A stretch of DNA of 64,000 nucleotides. Source: Lophius americanus (lineage: Eukaryota > Chordata > Actinopteri > Lophiiformes > Lophiidae). The stretch covers positions 52,207-116,206 of the forward strand of contig JBBDHG010000477.1 in NCBI GenBank assembly GCA_037951165.1, written 5' to 3'. The notes under the pieces are model-generated. The model saw nothing but the letters and a program-made list of their open reading frames with translations. It ran no database searches and was not told where the DNA came from. Positions 29,701 through 44,800 of the stretch are shown here, piece by piece (the first letter of the stretch is position 1; each line of letters opens with the position of its first letter). The position numbers and the translations under genes are program-made.

Positions 29701-32700
29701 GGTTTAATACATGTTAAATGGTTTAATACTAGTTAAATGGTTTAATACATGTTAAATGGTTTAATACTAGTTAAATGGTTTAATACATGTTAAATGGTTT
29801 AATACATGTTAAATGGTTTAATACTAGTTAAATGGTTTAATGCATGTTAAATGGTTTAATACTAGTTAAATGGTTTAATGCATGTTAAATGGTTTAATAC
29901 TAGTTAAATGGTTTAATACATGTTAAATGGTTTAATACTAGTTAAATGGTTTAATGCATGTTAAATGGTTTAATACTAGTTAAATGGTTTAATGCATGTT
30001 AAATGGTTTAATACTAGTTAAATGGTTTAATACTAGTTAAATGGTTTAATACTAGTTAAATGGTTTAATGCATGTTAAATGGTTTAATACTAGTTAAATG
30101 GTTTAATACTAGTTAAATGGTTTAATACATGTTAAATGGTTTAATGCATTTTAAATGGTTTAATGCATGTTAAATAGTTTAATACATGTTAAATGGTTTA
30201 ATGCATGTTAAATGGTTTAATACATGTTAAATGGTTTAATACATGTTAAATGGTTTAATACATGTTAAATGGTTTAATACTAGTTAAATGGTTTAATACA
30301 TGTTAAATGGTTTAATACATGTTAAATGGTTTAATGCATGTTAAATGATTTAATACATGTTAAATGGTTTAATACATGTTAAATGGTTTAATACATGTTA
30401 AATGGTTTAATACTAGTTAAATGGTTTAATACATGTTAAATGGTTTAATACATGTTAAATGGTTTAATACTAGTTAAATGGTTTAATGCATGTTAAATGG
30501 TTTAATACTAGTTAAATGGTTTAATACATGTTAAATGGCTTAATGCATGTTAAATGGTTTAATGCATGTTAAATAGTTTAATACATGTTAAATGGTTTAA
30601 TGCATGTTAAATGGTTTAATGCATGTTAAATGGTTTAATACATGTTAAATGGTTTAATACATGTTAAATGGTTTAATACATGTTAAATAGTTTAATGCAT
30701 GTTAAATGGTTTAATACATGTTAAATGGTTTAATGCATGTAAAATGGTTTAATACATGTTAAATGGTTTAATGCATGTTAAATGGTTTAATACTAGTTAA
30801 ATGGTTTAATACATGTTAAATGGTTTAATACTAGTTAAATGGTTTAATGCATGTTAAATGGTTTAATACTAGTTAAATGGTTTAATGCATGTTAAATGGT
30901 TTAATACTAGTTAAATGGTTTAATACTAGTTAAATGGTTTAATGCATGTTAAATGGTTTAATACTAGTTAAATGGTTTAATACTAGTTAAATGGTTTAAT
31001 ACATGTTAAATGGTTTAATGCATTTTAAATGGTTTAATGCATGTTAAATAGTTTAATACATGTTAAATGGTTTAATGCATGTTAAATGGTTTAATACATG
31101 TTAAATGGTTTAATACATGTTAAATGGTTTAATGCATGTTAAATGGTTTAATACTAGTTAAATGGTTTAATACATGTTAAATGGTTTAATACATGTTAAA
31201 TGGTTTAATACTAGTTAAATGGTTTAATGCATGTTAAATGGTTTAATACTAGTTAAATGGTTTAATACATGTTAAATGGCTTAATGCATGTTAAATGGTT
31301 TAATGCATGTTAAATAGTTTAATACATGTTAAATGGTTTAATGCATGTTAAATGGTTTAATGCATGTTAAATGGTTTAATACATGTTAAATGGTTTAATA
31401 CATGTTAAATGGTTTAATACATGTTAAATAGTTTAATGCATGTTAAATGGTTTAATACATGTTAAATGGTTTAATGCATGTAAAATGGTTTAATACATGT
31501 TAAATGGTTTAATGCATGTTAAATGGTTTAATACATGTTAAATGGTTTAATGCATGTTAAATGGTTTAATACGTGTTAAATGGTTTAATACATGTTAAAT
31601 GGTTTAATACATGTTAAATGGTTTAATACATGTTAAATGGTTTAATACATGTTAAATGGTTTAATGCATGTTAAATGGTTTAATACATGTTAAATGGTTT
31701 AATGCATGTTAAATGGTTTAATACATGTTAAATGGTTTAATGCATGTTAAATGGTTTAATGCATGTTAAATGGTGTAATACATGTTAAATGGTTTAATAC
31801 TAGTTAAATGGTTTAATACATGTTAAATGGTTTAATACATGTTAAATGGTGTAATACATGTTAAATGGTTTAATACTAGTTAAATGGTTTAATACATGTT
31901 AAATGGTTTAATACATGTTAAATGGTGTAATACATGTTAAATAGTTTACTACATGTTAAATGGTTTAATGCATGTTAAATGGTTTAATGCATGTTAAATG
32001 GTTTAATGCATGTTAAATGGTTTAATACATGTTAAATGGTTTAATGCATGTTAAATGGTTTAATGAATGTTAAATGGTTTAATACATGTTAAATGGTGTA
32101 ATACATGTTAAATGGTTTAATACATGTTAAATGGTGTAATGCATGTTAAATGGTTTAATACATGTTAAATGGTTTAATACATGTTAAATGGTTTAATGCA
32201 TGTTAAATGGTGTAATACATGTTAAATGGTTTAATACATGTTAAATGGTTTAATGCATGTTAAATGGTTTAATACATGTTAAATGGTTTAATGCTTGTCA
32301 AATGGTTTAATACGTGTTAAATGGTTTAATACATGTTAAATGGTTTAATACAGCTTAAATGGTTTAATACATGTTAAATGGTTTAATACATGTTAAATGG
32401 TTTAATACATGTTAAATGGTTTAATGCATGTTAAATGGTTTAATACATGTTAAATGGTTTAATACTAGTTAAATGGTGTAATACATGTTAAATGGTTTAA
32501 TACTAGTTAAATGGTTTAATACATGTTAAATGGTTTAATACATGTTAAATGGTGTAATACATGTTAAATAGTTTACTACATGTTAAATGGTTTAATGCAT
32601 GTTAAATGGTTTAATGCATGTTAAATGGTTTAATGCATGTTAAATGGTTTAATACATGTTAAATGGTTTAATGCATGTTAAATGGTTTAATACATGTTAA

Positions 32701-35700
32701 ATGGTTTAATGCATGTTAAATGGTTTAATGCATGTTAAATGGTTTAATGAATGTTAAATGGTTTAATACATGTTAAATGGTGTAATACATGTTAAATGGT
32801 TTAATACATGTTAAATGGTGTAATGCATGTTAAATGGTTTAATACATGTTAAATGGTTTAATACATGTTAAATGGTTTAATGCATGTTAAATGGTGTAAT
32901 ACATGTTAAATGGTTTAATACATGTTAAATGGTTTAATGCATGTTAAATGGTTTAATACATGTTAAATGGTTTAATGCTTGTCAAATGGTTTAATACGTG
33001 TTAAATGGTTTAATACATGTTAAATGGTTTAATACAGCTTAAATGGTTTAATACATGTTAAATGGTTTAATACATGTTAAATGGTTTAATGCATGTTAAA
33101 TGGTTTAATACATGTTAAATGGTTTAATACTAGTTAAATGGTTTAATACATGTTAAATGGTTTAATACATGTTAAATGGTGTAATACATGTTAAATGGTT
33201 TAATACTAGTTAAATGGTTTAATACATGTTATATGGTTTAATACATGTTAAATGGTGTAATACATGTTAAATAGTTTACTACATGTTAAATGGTTTAATG
33301 CATGTTAAATGGTTTAATGCATGTTAAATGGTTTAATGCATGTTAAATGGTTTAATACATGTTAAATGGTTTAATGCATGTTAAATGGTTTAATACATGT
33401 TAAATGGTTTAATGCATGTTAAATGGTTTAATGCATGTTAAATGGTTTAATGAATGTTAAATGGTTTAATACATGTTAAATGGTGTAATACATGTTAAAT
33501 GGCTTAATGCATGTTAAATGGTTTAATACATGTTAAATGGCTTAATGCATGTTAAATGGTTTAATACATGTTAAATGGCTTAATGCATGTTAAATGGTTT
33601 AATACATGTTAAATGGATTAATAAATTTTAAATGGTTTAATACATGTTAAATGGTTTAATACATGTTAAATGGTTTAATACATGTTAAATGGTTTAATAC
33701 ATGTTAAATGGATTAATACATGTTAAATGGTTTAATACATGTTAAATGGTTTAATACATGTTAAATGGTTTAATGCATGTTAAATGGTTTAATACATGTT
33801 AAATGGTTTAATACATGTTAAATGATTTAATACTAGTTAAATGGTTTAATACATGTTAAATGGTTTAATACATGTTAAATGGTTTAATACATGTTAAATG
33901 GTTTATTACATGTTAAATGGTTTAATACATGTTAAATGGTGTAATACATGTTAAATGGTTTAATGCATGTTAAATAGTTTAATACATGTTAAATGGTTTA
34001 ATACATGTTAAATGGTTTAATGCATGTTAAATGGTTTAATGCATGTTAAATGGTTTAATACATGTTAAATGGTTTAATACATGTTAAATGGTTTAATACA
34101 TGTTAAATGGTTTAATACATGTTTAATGGTTTAATGCCTGTCAAATGGTTTAATACTAGTTAAATGGTTTAATACTAGTTAAATGGTTTAATACATGTGA
34201 AATGGTTTAATACATGTTAAATGGTTTAATACATAATAAATGGTTTAATACATGTTAAATGGTTTAATACTAGTTAAATGGTTTAATACATGTGAAATGG
34301 TTTAATGCATGTTAAATGGTTTAATGCTTGTTAAATGGTTTAATACATGTTAAATGGTTTAATGCATGTTAAATGGTGTAATACATGTTAAATGGTTTAA
34401 TACATGTTAAATGGTTTAATACATGTTAAATGGTTTAATGCATGTTAAATGGTGTAATACATGTTAAATTGTTTAATACATGTTAAATGGTTTAATACTA
34501 GTTAAATGGTTTAATACATGTTAAATAGTTTAATACATGTTAAATGGTTTAATACATGTTAAATGGTTTAATACATGTTAAATGGTTTAATGCATGTTAA
34601 ATGGTTTAATACATGTTAAATGGTTTAATGCATGTTAAATGGTTTAATACATGTTAAATGGTTTAATGCATGTTAAATGGTTTAATACATGTTAAATGGT
34701 TTAATACATGTTAAATGGTTTAATACATGTTAAATGGTTTAATACATGTTAAATGGTTTAATACATGTTAAATGGTTTAATACATGTTAAATGGTTTAAT
34801 ACATGTTAAATGGTTTAATGCATGTTAAATGGTTTAATACTAGTTAAATGGTTTAATACATGTTAAATGGTTTAATGCATGTTAAATGGTTTAATACATG
34901 TTAAATGGTTTAATGCATGTTAAATGGTTTAATGCATGTTAAATGGTTTAATACATGTTAATGGATTAATACATGTTAAATGGTTTAATACATGTTAAAT
35001 GGTTTAATGCATGTTAAATGGCTTAATGCATGTTAAATGGTTTAATACATGTTAAATGGATTAATAAATTTTAAATGGTTTAATACATGTTTAATGGTTT
35101 AATACATGTTAAATGGTTTAATACATGTTAAATGGTTTAATACATGTTAAATGGATTAATACATGTTAAATGGTTTAATACATGTTAAATGGTTTAATAC
35201 ATGTTTAATGGTTTAATACATGTTAAATGGTTTAATACATGTTAAATGGTTTAATACATGTTAAATGGTTTAATACTAGTTAAATGGTTTAATACATGTT
35301 AAATGGTTTAATACATGTTAAATGGTTTAATACATGTTAAATGGTTTAATACATGTTAAATGGTTTAATACTAGTTAAATGGTTTAATACATGTTAAATG
35401 GTTTAATACATGTTAAATGGTTTAATACATGTTAAATGGTTTAATAAATGTTAAATGGTTTAATACATGTTAAATGGTTTAATGCATGTCAAATGGTTTA
35501 ATACATGTTAAATGGTTTAATACATGTTAAGTGGTTTAATACTAGTTAAATGGTTTAATAAATGTTAAATGGTTTAATACATGTTAAATGGTTTAATGCA
35601 TGTTAAATGGTTTAATACTAGTTAAATGGTATAATACATGTTAAATGGTTTAATACATGTTAAATGGTTTAATGCATGTTAAATGGTTTAATACTAGTTA

Positions 35701-38700
35701 AATGGTATAATACATGTTAAATGGTTTAATACATGTTAAATGGTTTAATGCATGTTAAATGGTTTAATACATGTTAAATGGTTTAATACATGTTAAATGG
35801 TTTAATACATGTTAAATGGTTTAATACTAGTTAAATGGTTTAATACATGTTAAATGGTTTAATACTAGTTAAATGGTTTAATACATGTTAAATGGTTTAA
35901 TACATGTTAAATGGTTTAATACTAGTTAAATGGTTTAATGCATGTTAAATGGTTTAATACTAGTTAAATGGTTTAATACATGTTAAATGGTTTAATACTA
36001 GTTAAATGGTTTAATGCATGTTAAATGGTTTAATACTAGTTAAATGGTTTAATACATGTTAAATGGCTTAATGCATGTTAAATGGTTTAATGCATGTTAA
36101 ATAGTTTAATACATGTTAAATGGTTTAATGCATGTTAAATGGTTTAATGCATGTTAAATGGTTTAATACATGTTAAATGGTTTAATACATGTTAAATGGT
36201 TTAATACATGTTAAATAGTTTAATGCATGTTAAATGGTTTAATACATGTTAAATGGTTTAATGCATGTAAAATGGTTTAATACATGTTAAATGGTTTAAT
36301 GCATGTTAAATGGTTTAATGCATGTTAAATGGTTTAATGCATGTTAAATGGTTTAATACGTGTTAAATGGTTTAATACATGTTAAATGGTTTAATACATG
36401 TTAAATGGTTTAATACATGTTAAATGGTTTAATGCATGTTAAATGGTTTAATACATGTTAAATGGTTTAATGCATGTTAAATGGTTTAATGCATGTTAAA
36501 TGGTGTAATACATGTTAAATGGTTTAATACTAGTTAAATGGTTTAATACATGTTAAATGGTTTAATACATGTTAAATGGTGTAATACATGTTAAATGGTT
36601 TAATACTAGTTAAATGGTTTAATACATGTTAAATGGTTTAATACATGTTAAATGGTGTAATACATGTTAAATAGTTTACTACATGTTAAATGGTTTAATG
36701 CATGTTAAATGGTTTAATGCATGTTAAATGGTTTAATGCATGTTAAATGGTTTAATACATGTTAAATGGTTTAATGCATGTTAAATGGTTTAATGAATGT
36801 TAAATGGTTTAATACATGTTAAATGGTGTAATACATGTTAAATGGTTTAATACATGTTAAATGGTGTAATGCATGTTAAATGGTTTAATACATGTTAAAT
36901 GGTTTAATACATGTTAAATGGTTTAATGCATGTTAAATGGTGTAATACATGTTAAATGGTTTAATACATGTTAAATGGTTTAATGCATGTTAAATGGTTT
37001 AATACATGTTAAATGGTTTAATGCTTGTCAAATGGTTTAATACGTGTTAAATGGTTTAATACATGTTAAATGGTTTAATACAGCTTAAATGGTTTAATAC
37101 ATGTTAAATGGTTTAATACATGTTAAATGGTTTAATGCATGTTAAATGGTTTAATACATGTTAAATGGTTTAATACTAGTTAAATGGTTTAATACATGTT
37201 AAATGGTTTAATACATGTTAAATGGTGTAATACATGTTAAATGGTTTAATACTAGTTAAATGGTTTAATACATGTTATATGGTTTAATACATGTTAAATG
37301 GTGTAATACATGTTAAATAGTTTACTACATGTTAAATGGTTTAATGCATGTTAAATGGTTTAATGCATGTTAAATGGTTTAATGCATGTTAAATGGTTTA
37401 ATACATGTTAAATGGTTTAATGCATGTTAAATGGTTTAATACATGTTAAATGGTTTAATGCATGTTAAATGGTTTAATGCATGTTAAATGGTTTAATGAA
37501 TGTTAAATGGTTTAATACATGTTAAATGGTGTAATACATGTTAAATGGCTTAATGCATGTTAAATGGTTTAATACATGTTAAATGGCTTAATGCATGTTA
37601 AATGGTTTAATACATGTTAAATGGATTAATAAATTTTAAATGGTTTAATACATGTTAAATGGTTTAATACATGTTAAATGGTTTAATACATGTTAAATGG
37701 TTTAATACATGTTAAATGGATTAATACATGTTAAATGGTTTAATACATGTTAAATGGTTTAATACATGTTAAATGGTTTAATGCATGTTAAATGGTTTAA
37801 TACATGTTAAATGGTTTAATACATGTTAAATGATTTAATACTAGTTAAATGGTTTAATACATGTTAAATGGTTTAATACATGTTAAATGGTTTAATACAT
37901 GTTAAATGGTTTATTACATGTTAAATGGTTTAATACATGTTAAATGGTGTAATACATGTTAAATGGTTTAATGCATGTTAAATAGTTTAATACATGTTAA
38001 ATGGTTTAATACATGTTAAATGGTTTAATGCATGTTAAATGGTTTAATGCATGTTAAATGGTTTAATACATGTTAAATGGTTTAATACATGTTAAATGGT
38101 TTAATACATGTTAAATGGTTTAATACATGTTTAATGGTTTAATGCCTGTCAAATGGTTTAATACTAGTTAAATGGTTTAATACTAGTTAAATGGTTTAAT
38201 ACATGTGAAATGGTTTAATACATGTTAAATGGTTTAATACATAATAAATGGTTTAATACATGTTAAATGGTTTAATACTAGTTAAATGGTTTAATACATG
38301 TGAAATGGTTTAATGCATGTTAAATGGTTTAATGCTTGTTAAATGGTTTAATACATGTTAAATGGTTTAATGCATGTTAAATGTTGTAATACATGTTAAA
38401 TGGTTTAATACATGTTAAATGGTTTAATACATGTTAAATGGTTTAATGCATGTTAAATGGTGTAATACATGTTAAATTGTTTAATACATGTTAAATGGTT
38501 TAATACTAGTTAAATGGTTTAATACATGTTAAATAGTTTAATACATGTTAAATGGTTTAATACATGTTAAATGGTTTAATACATGTTAAATGGTTTAATG
38601 CATGTTAAATGGTTTAATACATGTTAAATGGTTTAATGCATGTTAAATGGTTTAATACATGTTAAATGGTTTAATGCATGTTAAATGGTTTAATACATGT

Positions 38701-41700
38701 TAAATGGTTTAATACATGTTAAATGGTTTAATACATGTTAAATGGTTTAATACATGTTAAATGGTTTAATACATGTTAAATGGTTTAATACATGTTAAAT
38801 GGTTTAATACATGTTAAATGGTTTAATGCATGTTAAATGGTTTAATACTAGTTAAATGGTTTAATACATGTTAAATGGTTTAATGCATGTTAAATGGTTT
38901 AATACATGTTAAATGGTTTAATGCATGTTAAATGGTTTAATGCATGTTAAATGGTTTAATACATGTTAATGGATTAATACATGTTAAATGGTTTAATACA
39001 TGTTAAATGGTTTAATGCATGTTAAATGGCTTAATGCATGTTAAATGGTTTAATACATGTTAAATGGATTAATAAATTTTAAATGGTTTAATACATGTTT
39101 AATGGTTTAATACATGTTAAATGGTTTAATACATGTTAAATGGTTTAATACATGTTAAATGGATTAATACATGTTAAATGGTTTAATACATGTTAAATGG
39201 TTTAATACATGTTTAATGGTTTAATACATGTTAAATGGTTTAATACATGTTAAATGGTTTAATACATGTTAAATGGATTAATACATGTTAAATGGTTTAA
39301 TACATGTTAAATGGTTTAATACATGTTAAATGGTTTAATGCATGTTAAATGGTTTAATACATGTTAAATGGTTTAATACATGTTAAATGGTTTAATACTA
39401 GTTAAATGGTTTAATACATGTTAAATGGTTTAATACATGTTAAATGGTTTATTACATGTTAAATGGTTTAATACATGTTAAATGGTGTAATACATGTTAA
39501 ATGGTTTAATACATGTTAAATGGTTTAATACCTGTTAAATGGTTTAATGCATGTTAAATGGTTTAATACATGTTAAATGGTTTAATACATGTTAAATGGT
39601 TTAATACATGTTAAATGGTTTAATACATGTTAAATGGTTTAATACATGTCAAATGGTTTAATACTAGTTAAATGGTTTAATACTAGTTAAATGGTTTAAT
39701 ACTAGTTAAATGGTTTAATACATGTGAAATGGTTTAATGCATGTTAAATGGTTACTGCATGTTAAATGGTGTAATACATGTTAAATGGTTTAATACATGT
39801 TAAATGGTTTAATACATGTTAAATTGTGTAATGCATGTTAAATGGTTTAATACATGTTAAATGGTTTAATGCATGTTAAATGGTTTAATACATGTTAAAT
39901 GGTTTAATACATGTTAAATGGTTTAATACATGTTAAATGGTTTAATACATGTTAAATGGTTTAATACATGTTAAATGGTTTAATACATGTTAAATGGTTT
40001 AATGCATGTTAAATGGTTTAATACATGTTAAATGGTTTAATACATGTTAAATGGTTTAATACATGTTAAATGGTTTAATGCATGTTAAATGGTTTAATAC
40101 ATGTTAAATGGTTTAATACATGTTAAATGGTTTAATACATGTTAAATGGTTTAATACATGTTAAATGGTTTAATGCATGTTAAATGGTTTAATACATGTT
40201 AAATAGTTTAATACATGTTAAATGGTTTAATACATGTTAAATGGTTTAATACATGTTAAATGGTTTAATGCATGTTAAATGGTTTAATACATGTTAAATG
40301 GTGTAATACATGTTAAATAGTTTACTACATGTTAAATGGTTTAATACATGTTAAATGGTTTAATACTAGTTAAATGGTTTAATACATGTTAAATAGTTTA
40401 ATGCATGTTAAATGGTTTAATACATGTTAAATGGTTTAATACATGTTAAATAGTTTACTACATGTTAAATGGTTTAATGCATGTTAAATGGTTTAATACA
40501 TGTTAAATGGTGTAATACATGTTAAATGGTTTAATACATGTTAAATGGTTTAATACATGTTAAATGGTGTAATACATGTTAAATGGTTTAATACATGTTA
40601 AATGGTTTAATACATGTTAAATGGTGTAATGCATGTTAAATGGTTTAATACATGTTAAATGGTTTAATACATGTTAAATGGTTTAATGCATGTTAAATGG
40701 TGTAATACATGTTAAATGGTTTAATACATGTTAAATGGTTTAATGCATGTTAAATGGTTTAATACATGTTAAATGGTTTAATACATGTTAAATGGTTTAA
40801 TACATGTTAAATGGTTTAACGCATGTTAAATGGTTTAATACTAGTTAAATGGTTTAATACATGTTAAATAGTTTAATACATGTTAAATGGTTTAATACAT
40901 GTTAAATGGTTTAATACATGTTAAATGGTTTAATGCATGTTAAATGGTTTAATACATGTTAAATGGTTTAATGCATGTTAAATGGTTTAATACATGTTAA
41001 ATGGTTTAATGCATGTTAAATGGTTTAATGAATGTTAAATGGTTTAATACATGTTAAATGGTTTAATACATGTTAAATGGTTTAATACATGTTAAATGGT
41101 TTAATGCATGTTAAATGGTTTAATACTAGTTAAATGGTTTAATACATGTTAAATGGCTTAATGCATGTTAAATGGTTTAATACATGTAAAATGGATTAAT
41201 AAATTTTAGATGGTTTAATACATGTTAAATGGTTTAATACATGTTAAATGGTTTAATACATGTTAAATGGTTTAATACATGTTAAATGGATTAATACATG
41301 TTAAATGGTTTAATACATGTTAAATGGTTTAATACATGTTAAATGGTTTAATGCATGTTAAATGGTTTAATACATGTTAAATGGTTTAATACATGTTAAA
41401 TGGTTTAATACTAGTTAAATGGTTTAATACATGTTAAATGGTTTAATACATGTTAAATGGTTTAATACATGTTAAATGGTTTATTACATGTTAAATGGTT
41501 TAATACATGTTAAATGGTGTAATACATGTTAAATGGTTTAATGCATGTTAAATAGTTTAATACATGTTAAATGGTGTAATACATGTTAAATGGTTTAATG
41601 CATGTTAAATAGTTTAATACATGTTAAATGGTTTAATACATGTTAAATGGTTTAATGCATGTTAAATGGTTTAATGCATGTTAAATGGTTTAATGCATGT

Positions 41701-44700
41701 TAAATGGTTTAATACATGTTAAATGGTTTAATACATGTTAAATGGTTTAATACATGTTAAATAGTTTAATACATGTTTAATGGTTTAATACATGTTAAAT
41801 GGTTTAATGCATGTTAAATGGTTTAATACATGTTAAATGGTTTAATACATGTTAAATGGTTTAATGCATGTTAAATGGTTTAATGCATGTTAAATGGTTT
41901 AATACATGTTAAATGGTTTAATACATGTTAAATGGTTTAATGCATGTTAAATGGTTTAATACATGTTAAATGGTTTAATGCATGTTAAATGGTTTAATAC
42001 ATGTTAAATGGTTTAATACATGTTAAATGGTGTAATGCATGTTAAATGGTTCAATACATGTTAAATGGTTTAATGCATGTTAAATGGTTTAATGCATGTT
42101 AAATTGTTTAATAAATGTTAAATGGTTTAATACATGTTAAATGGTTTAATACATGTCAAATGGTTTAATGCATGTTAAATGGTTTAAAACATGTTAAATG
42201 GTTTAATGCATGTTAAATAGTTTACTACATGTTAAATGGTTTAATGTATGTTAAATGGTTTAATACATGTTAAATGGTTTAATACATGTTAAATGGTTTA
42301 ATGCATGTTAAATGGTTTAATACTAGTTAAATGGTTTAATACATGTTAAATGGTTTAATACATGTTAAATGGTGTAATGCATGTTAAATGGTTTAATACA
42401 TGTTAAATGGTTTAATGCATGTTAAATGGTTTAATACATGTTAAATGGTTTGATACATGTTAAATGGTTTAATACATGTTAAATGGTTTAATGCATGTTA
42501 AATGGTTTAATACATGATAAATGGTTTAATACATGTTAAATGGTTTAATGCATGTTAAATGGTTTAATACATGTTAAATAGTTTAATACATGTTAAATGG
42601 TTTAATACATGTTAAATGGTTTAATACATGTTAAATGGTTTAATACATGTTAAATGGTTTAATACATGTTAAATGGTTTAATACATGTTAAATGGTTTAA
42701 TACATGTTAAAAGGTTTAATGCATGTTAAATGGTTTAATACATGTTAAATGGTTTAATACATGTTAAATGGTTTAATACATGTTATATGGTGTAATGCAT
42801 GTTAAATGGTTTAATACTAGTTAAATGGTTTAATGCATGTTAAATGGTTTAATACATGTTAAATGGATTAATACATGTTAAATGGTTTAATACATGTTAA
42901 ATGGTTTAATACATGTTAAATGGTTTAATGCATGTTAAATGGTTTAATACATGTTAAACGGTTTAATACATGTTAAATGGTTTAATGCATGTTAAATGGT
43001 TTAATGCATGTTAAATGGTTTAATACATGTTCAATGGTTTAATACATGTTAAATGGTTTAATGCATGTTAAATGGTTTAATACATGTTAAATGGTTTAAT
43101 ACATGTTAAATGGTTTAATGCATGTTAAATGGTTTAATGCATGTTAAATGGTTTAATACATGTTAAATGGTTAAATACATGTTTAATGGTTTAATGCATG
43201 TTAAATGGTTTAATACATGTTAAATGGTTTAATGCATGTTAAATGGTTTAATACATGTTAAATGGTTTAATGCATGTTAAATGGTTTAATACATGTTAAA
43301 TGGTTTAATACATGTTAAATGGTTTAATACATGTTAAATGGTTTAATGCATGTTAAATGGTTTAATACATGTTAAATGGTTTAATACATGTTAAATGGTT
43401 TAATACATGTTAAATGGTTTAATACATGTTAAATGGTTTAATACATGTTAAATGGTTTAATACATGTTAAATGGTTTAATGAATGTTAAATGGTTTAATA
43501 CATGTTAAATGGTGTAATACATGTTAAATGGCTTAATGCATGTTAAATGGTTTAATACATGTTAAATGGTTTAATGCATGTTAAATGGTTTAATGCATGT
43601 TAAATGGTTTAATACATGTTAAATGGTTAAATACATGTTTAATGGTTTAATGCATGTTAAATGGTTTAATACATGTTAAATGGTTTAATGCATGTTAAAT
43701 GGTTTAATACATGTTAAATGGTTTAATACATGTTAAATGGTTTAATACATGTTAAATGGTTTAATACATGTTAAATGGTTTAATACATGTTAAATGGTTT
43801 AATGCATGTTAAATGGTTTAATGAATGTTAAATGGTTTAATACATGTTAAATGGTGTAATACATGTTAAATGGCTTAATGCATGTTAAATGGTTTAATGC
43901 ATGTTAAATGGTTTAATACATGTTAAATGGTTAAATACATGTTTAATGGTTTAATGCATGTTAAATGGTTTAATACATGTTAAATGGTTTAATGCATGTT
44001 AAATGGTTTAATACATGTTAAATGGTTTAATGCATGTTAAATGGTTTAATACATGTTAAATGGTTTAATACATGTTAAATGGTTTAATACATGTTAAATG
44101 GTTTAATGCATGTTAAATGGTTTAATGCATGTTAAATGGTTTAATACATGTTAAATGGTTTAATACATGTTAAATGGTTTAATGCATGTTAAATGGTTTA
44201 ATGCATGTTAAATGGTTTAATACATGTTAAATGGTTAAATACATGTTTAATGGTTTAATGCATGTTAAATGGTTTAATACATGTTAAATGGTTTAATGCA
44301 TGTTAAATGGTTTAATACATGTTAAATGGTTTAATGCATGTTAAATGGTTTAATACATGTTAAATGGTTTAATGCATGTTAAATGGTTTAATACATGTTA
44401 AATGGTGTAATACATGTTAAATGGTTTAATGCATGTTAAATGGTGTAATACATGTTAAATGGTGTAATGCATGTTAAATGGTGTAATGCATGTTAAATGG
44501 TTTAATACATGTTAAATGGTTTAATACATGTTAAATGGTTTAATACATGTTAAATGGTTTAATACATGTTAAATGGTTTAATACATGTTAAATGGTTTAA
44601 TGCATGTTAAATGGTTTAATGCATGTTAAATGGTGTAATACATGTTAAATGGTGTAATGCATGTTAAATGGTGTAATGCATGTTAAATGGTTTAATACAT

Positions 44701-44742
44701 GTTAAATGGTTTAATACATGTTAAATGGTTTAATACATGTTA
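23700..44742. repeat. Right satellite domain with different monomer subtypes and kilobase-scale duplications
   Basis: The GTGTACTAAATG marker of the left domain is absent after about 23,300. Other subtypes appear instead: GGTATAATAC, GCATTTTAA, GGCTTAATGC, GCTTGTCAA followed by ACGTG and ACAGCTT, TGAATGTT, and GGATTAATAAATTTT. The GCTTGTCAA marker is at about 26,726, 27,410, 32,293, 32,977 and 37,023. The GGATTAATAAATTTT marker is at about 28,011, 33,616, 35,059, 37,624, 39,067 and 41,194. Paired offsets of 5,567 and 5,605 bp (293 and 295 monomers) and of 4,008 bp (211 monomers less one base) show large internal duplications. The last ~3 kb is more uniform and adds runs with GGTTAAATACATGTTTAATGG. 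Confidence 0.85.
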
Positions 44743-44800
44743 CTAACTGGACTTTTTCCCAGGAGTCTTTGTGTTTTCTCCCCCTGTAAGGTCACATGGT
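44743..44800. other. Satellite junction, non-repetitive
   Basis: Unique sequence directly after the 19-bp array. I see no gene, target-site duplication or transposon end here. Confidence 0.5.

Larger units (their letters stand above)
1..44742. repeat. 19-bp AT-rich satellite array, about 2,355 monomers
   Basis: Tandem array of the monomer ATGGTTTAATACATGTTAA (4 of 19 bases are G or C). It starts in phase at base 1, so it continues beyond the left edge, and ends where ATACATGTTA runs into CTAACTGG. Counting the register at many points, I find only four single-base indels: +1 near 24,590, and -1 near 34,960, 38,966 and 39,755. The last monomer starts at 44,725, which fits 2,354 whole units with a net change of -2. 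Variation is almost all substitutions in a few recurrent subtypes: ACTAGTTAA, GCATGTTAA, GTGTAATAC, ACATAATAA and ACACGTTAA. Stop codons recur in all six frames, so no protein is encoded. A centromeric, pericentromeric or subtelomeric role is possible, but nothing in the sequence decides it. Confidence 0.98.

Noticed and set aside
1..44742. CRISPR-like or telomeric array
   Set aside because: No spacers, no cas genes and a eukaryotic context. The unit is not TTAGGG-like.
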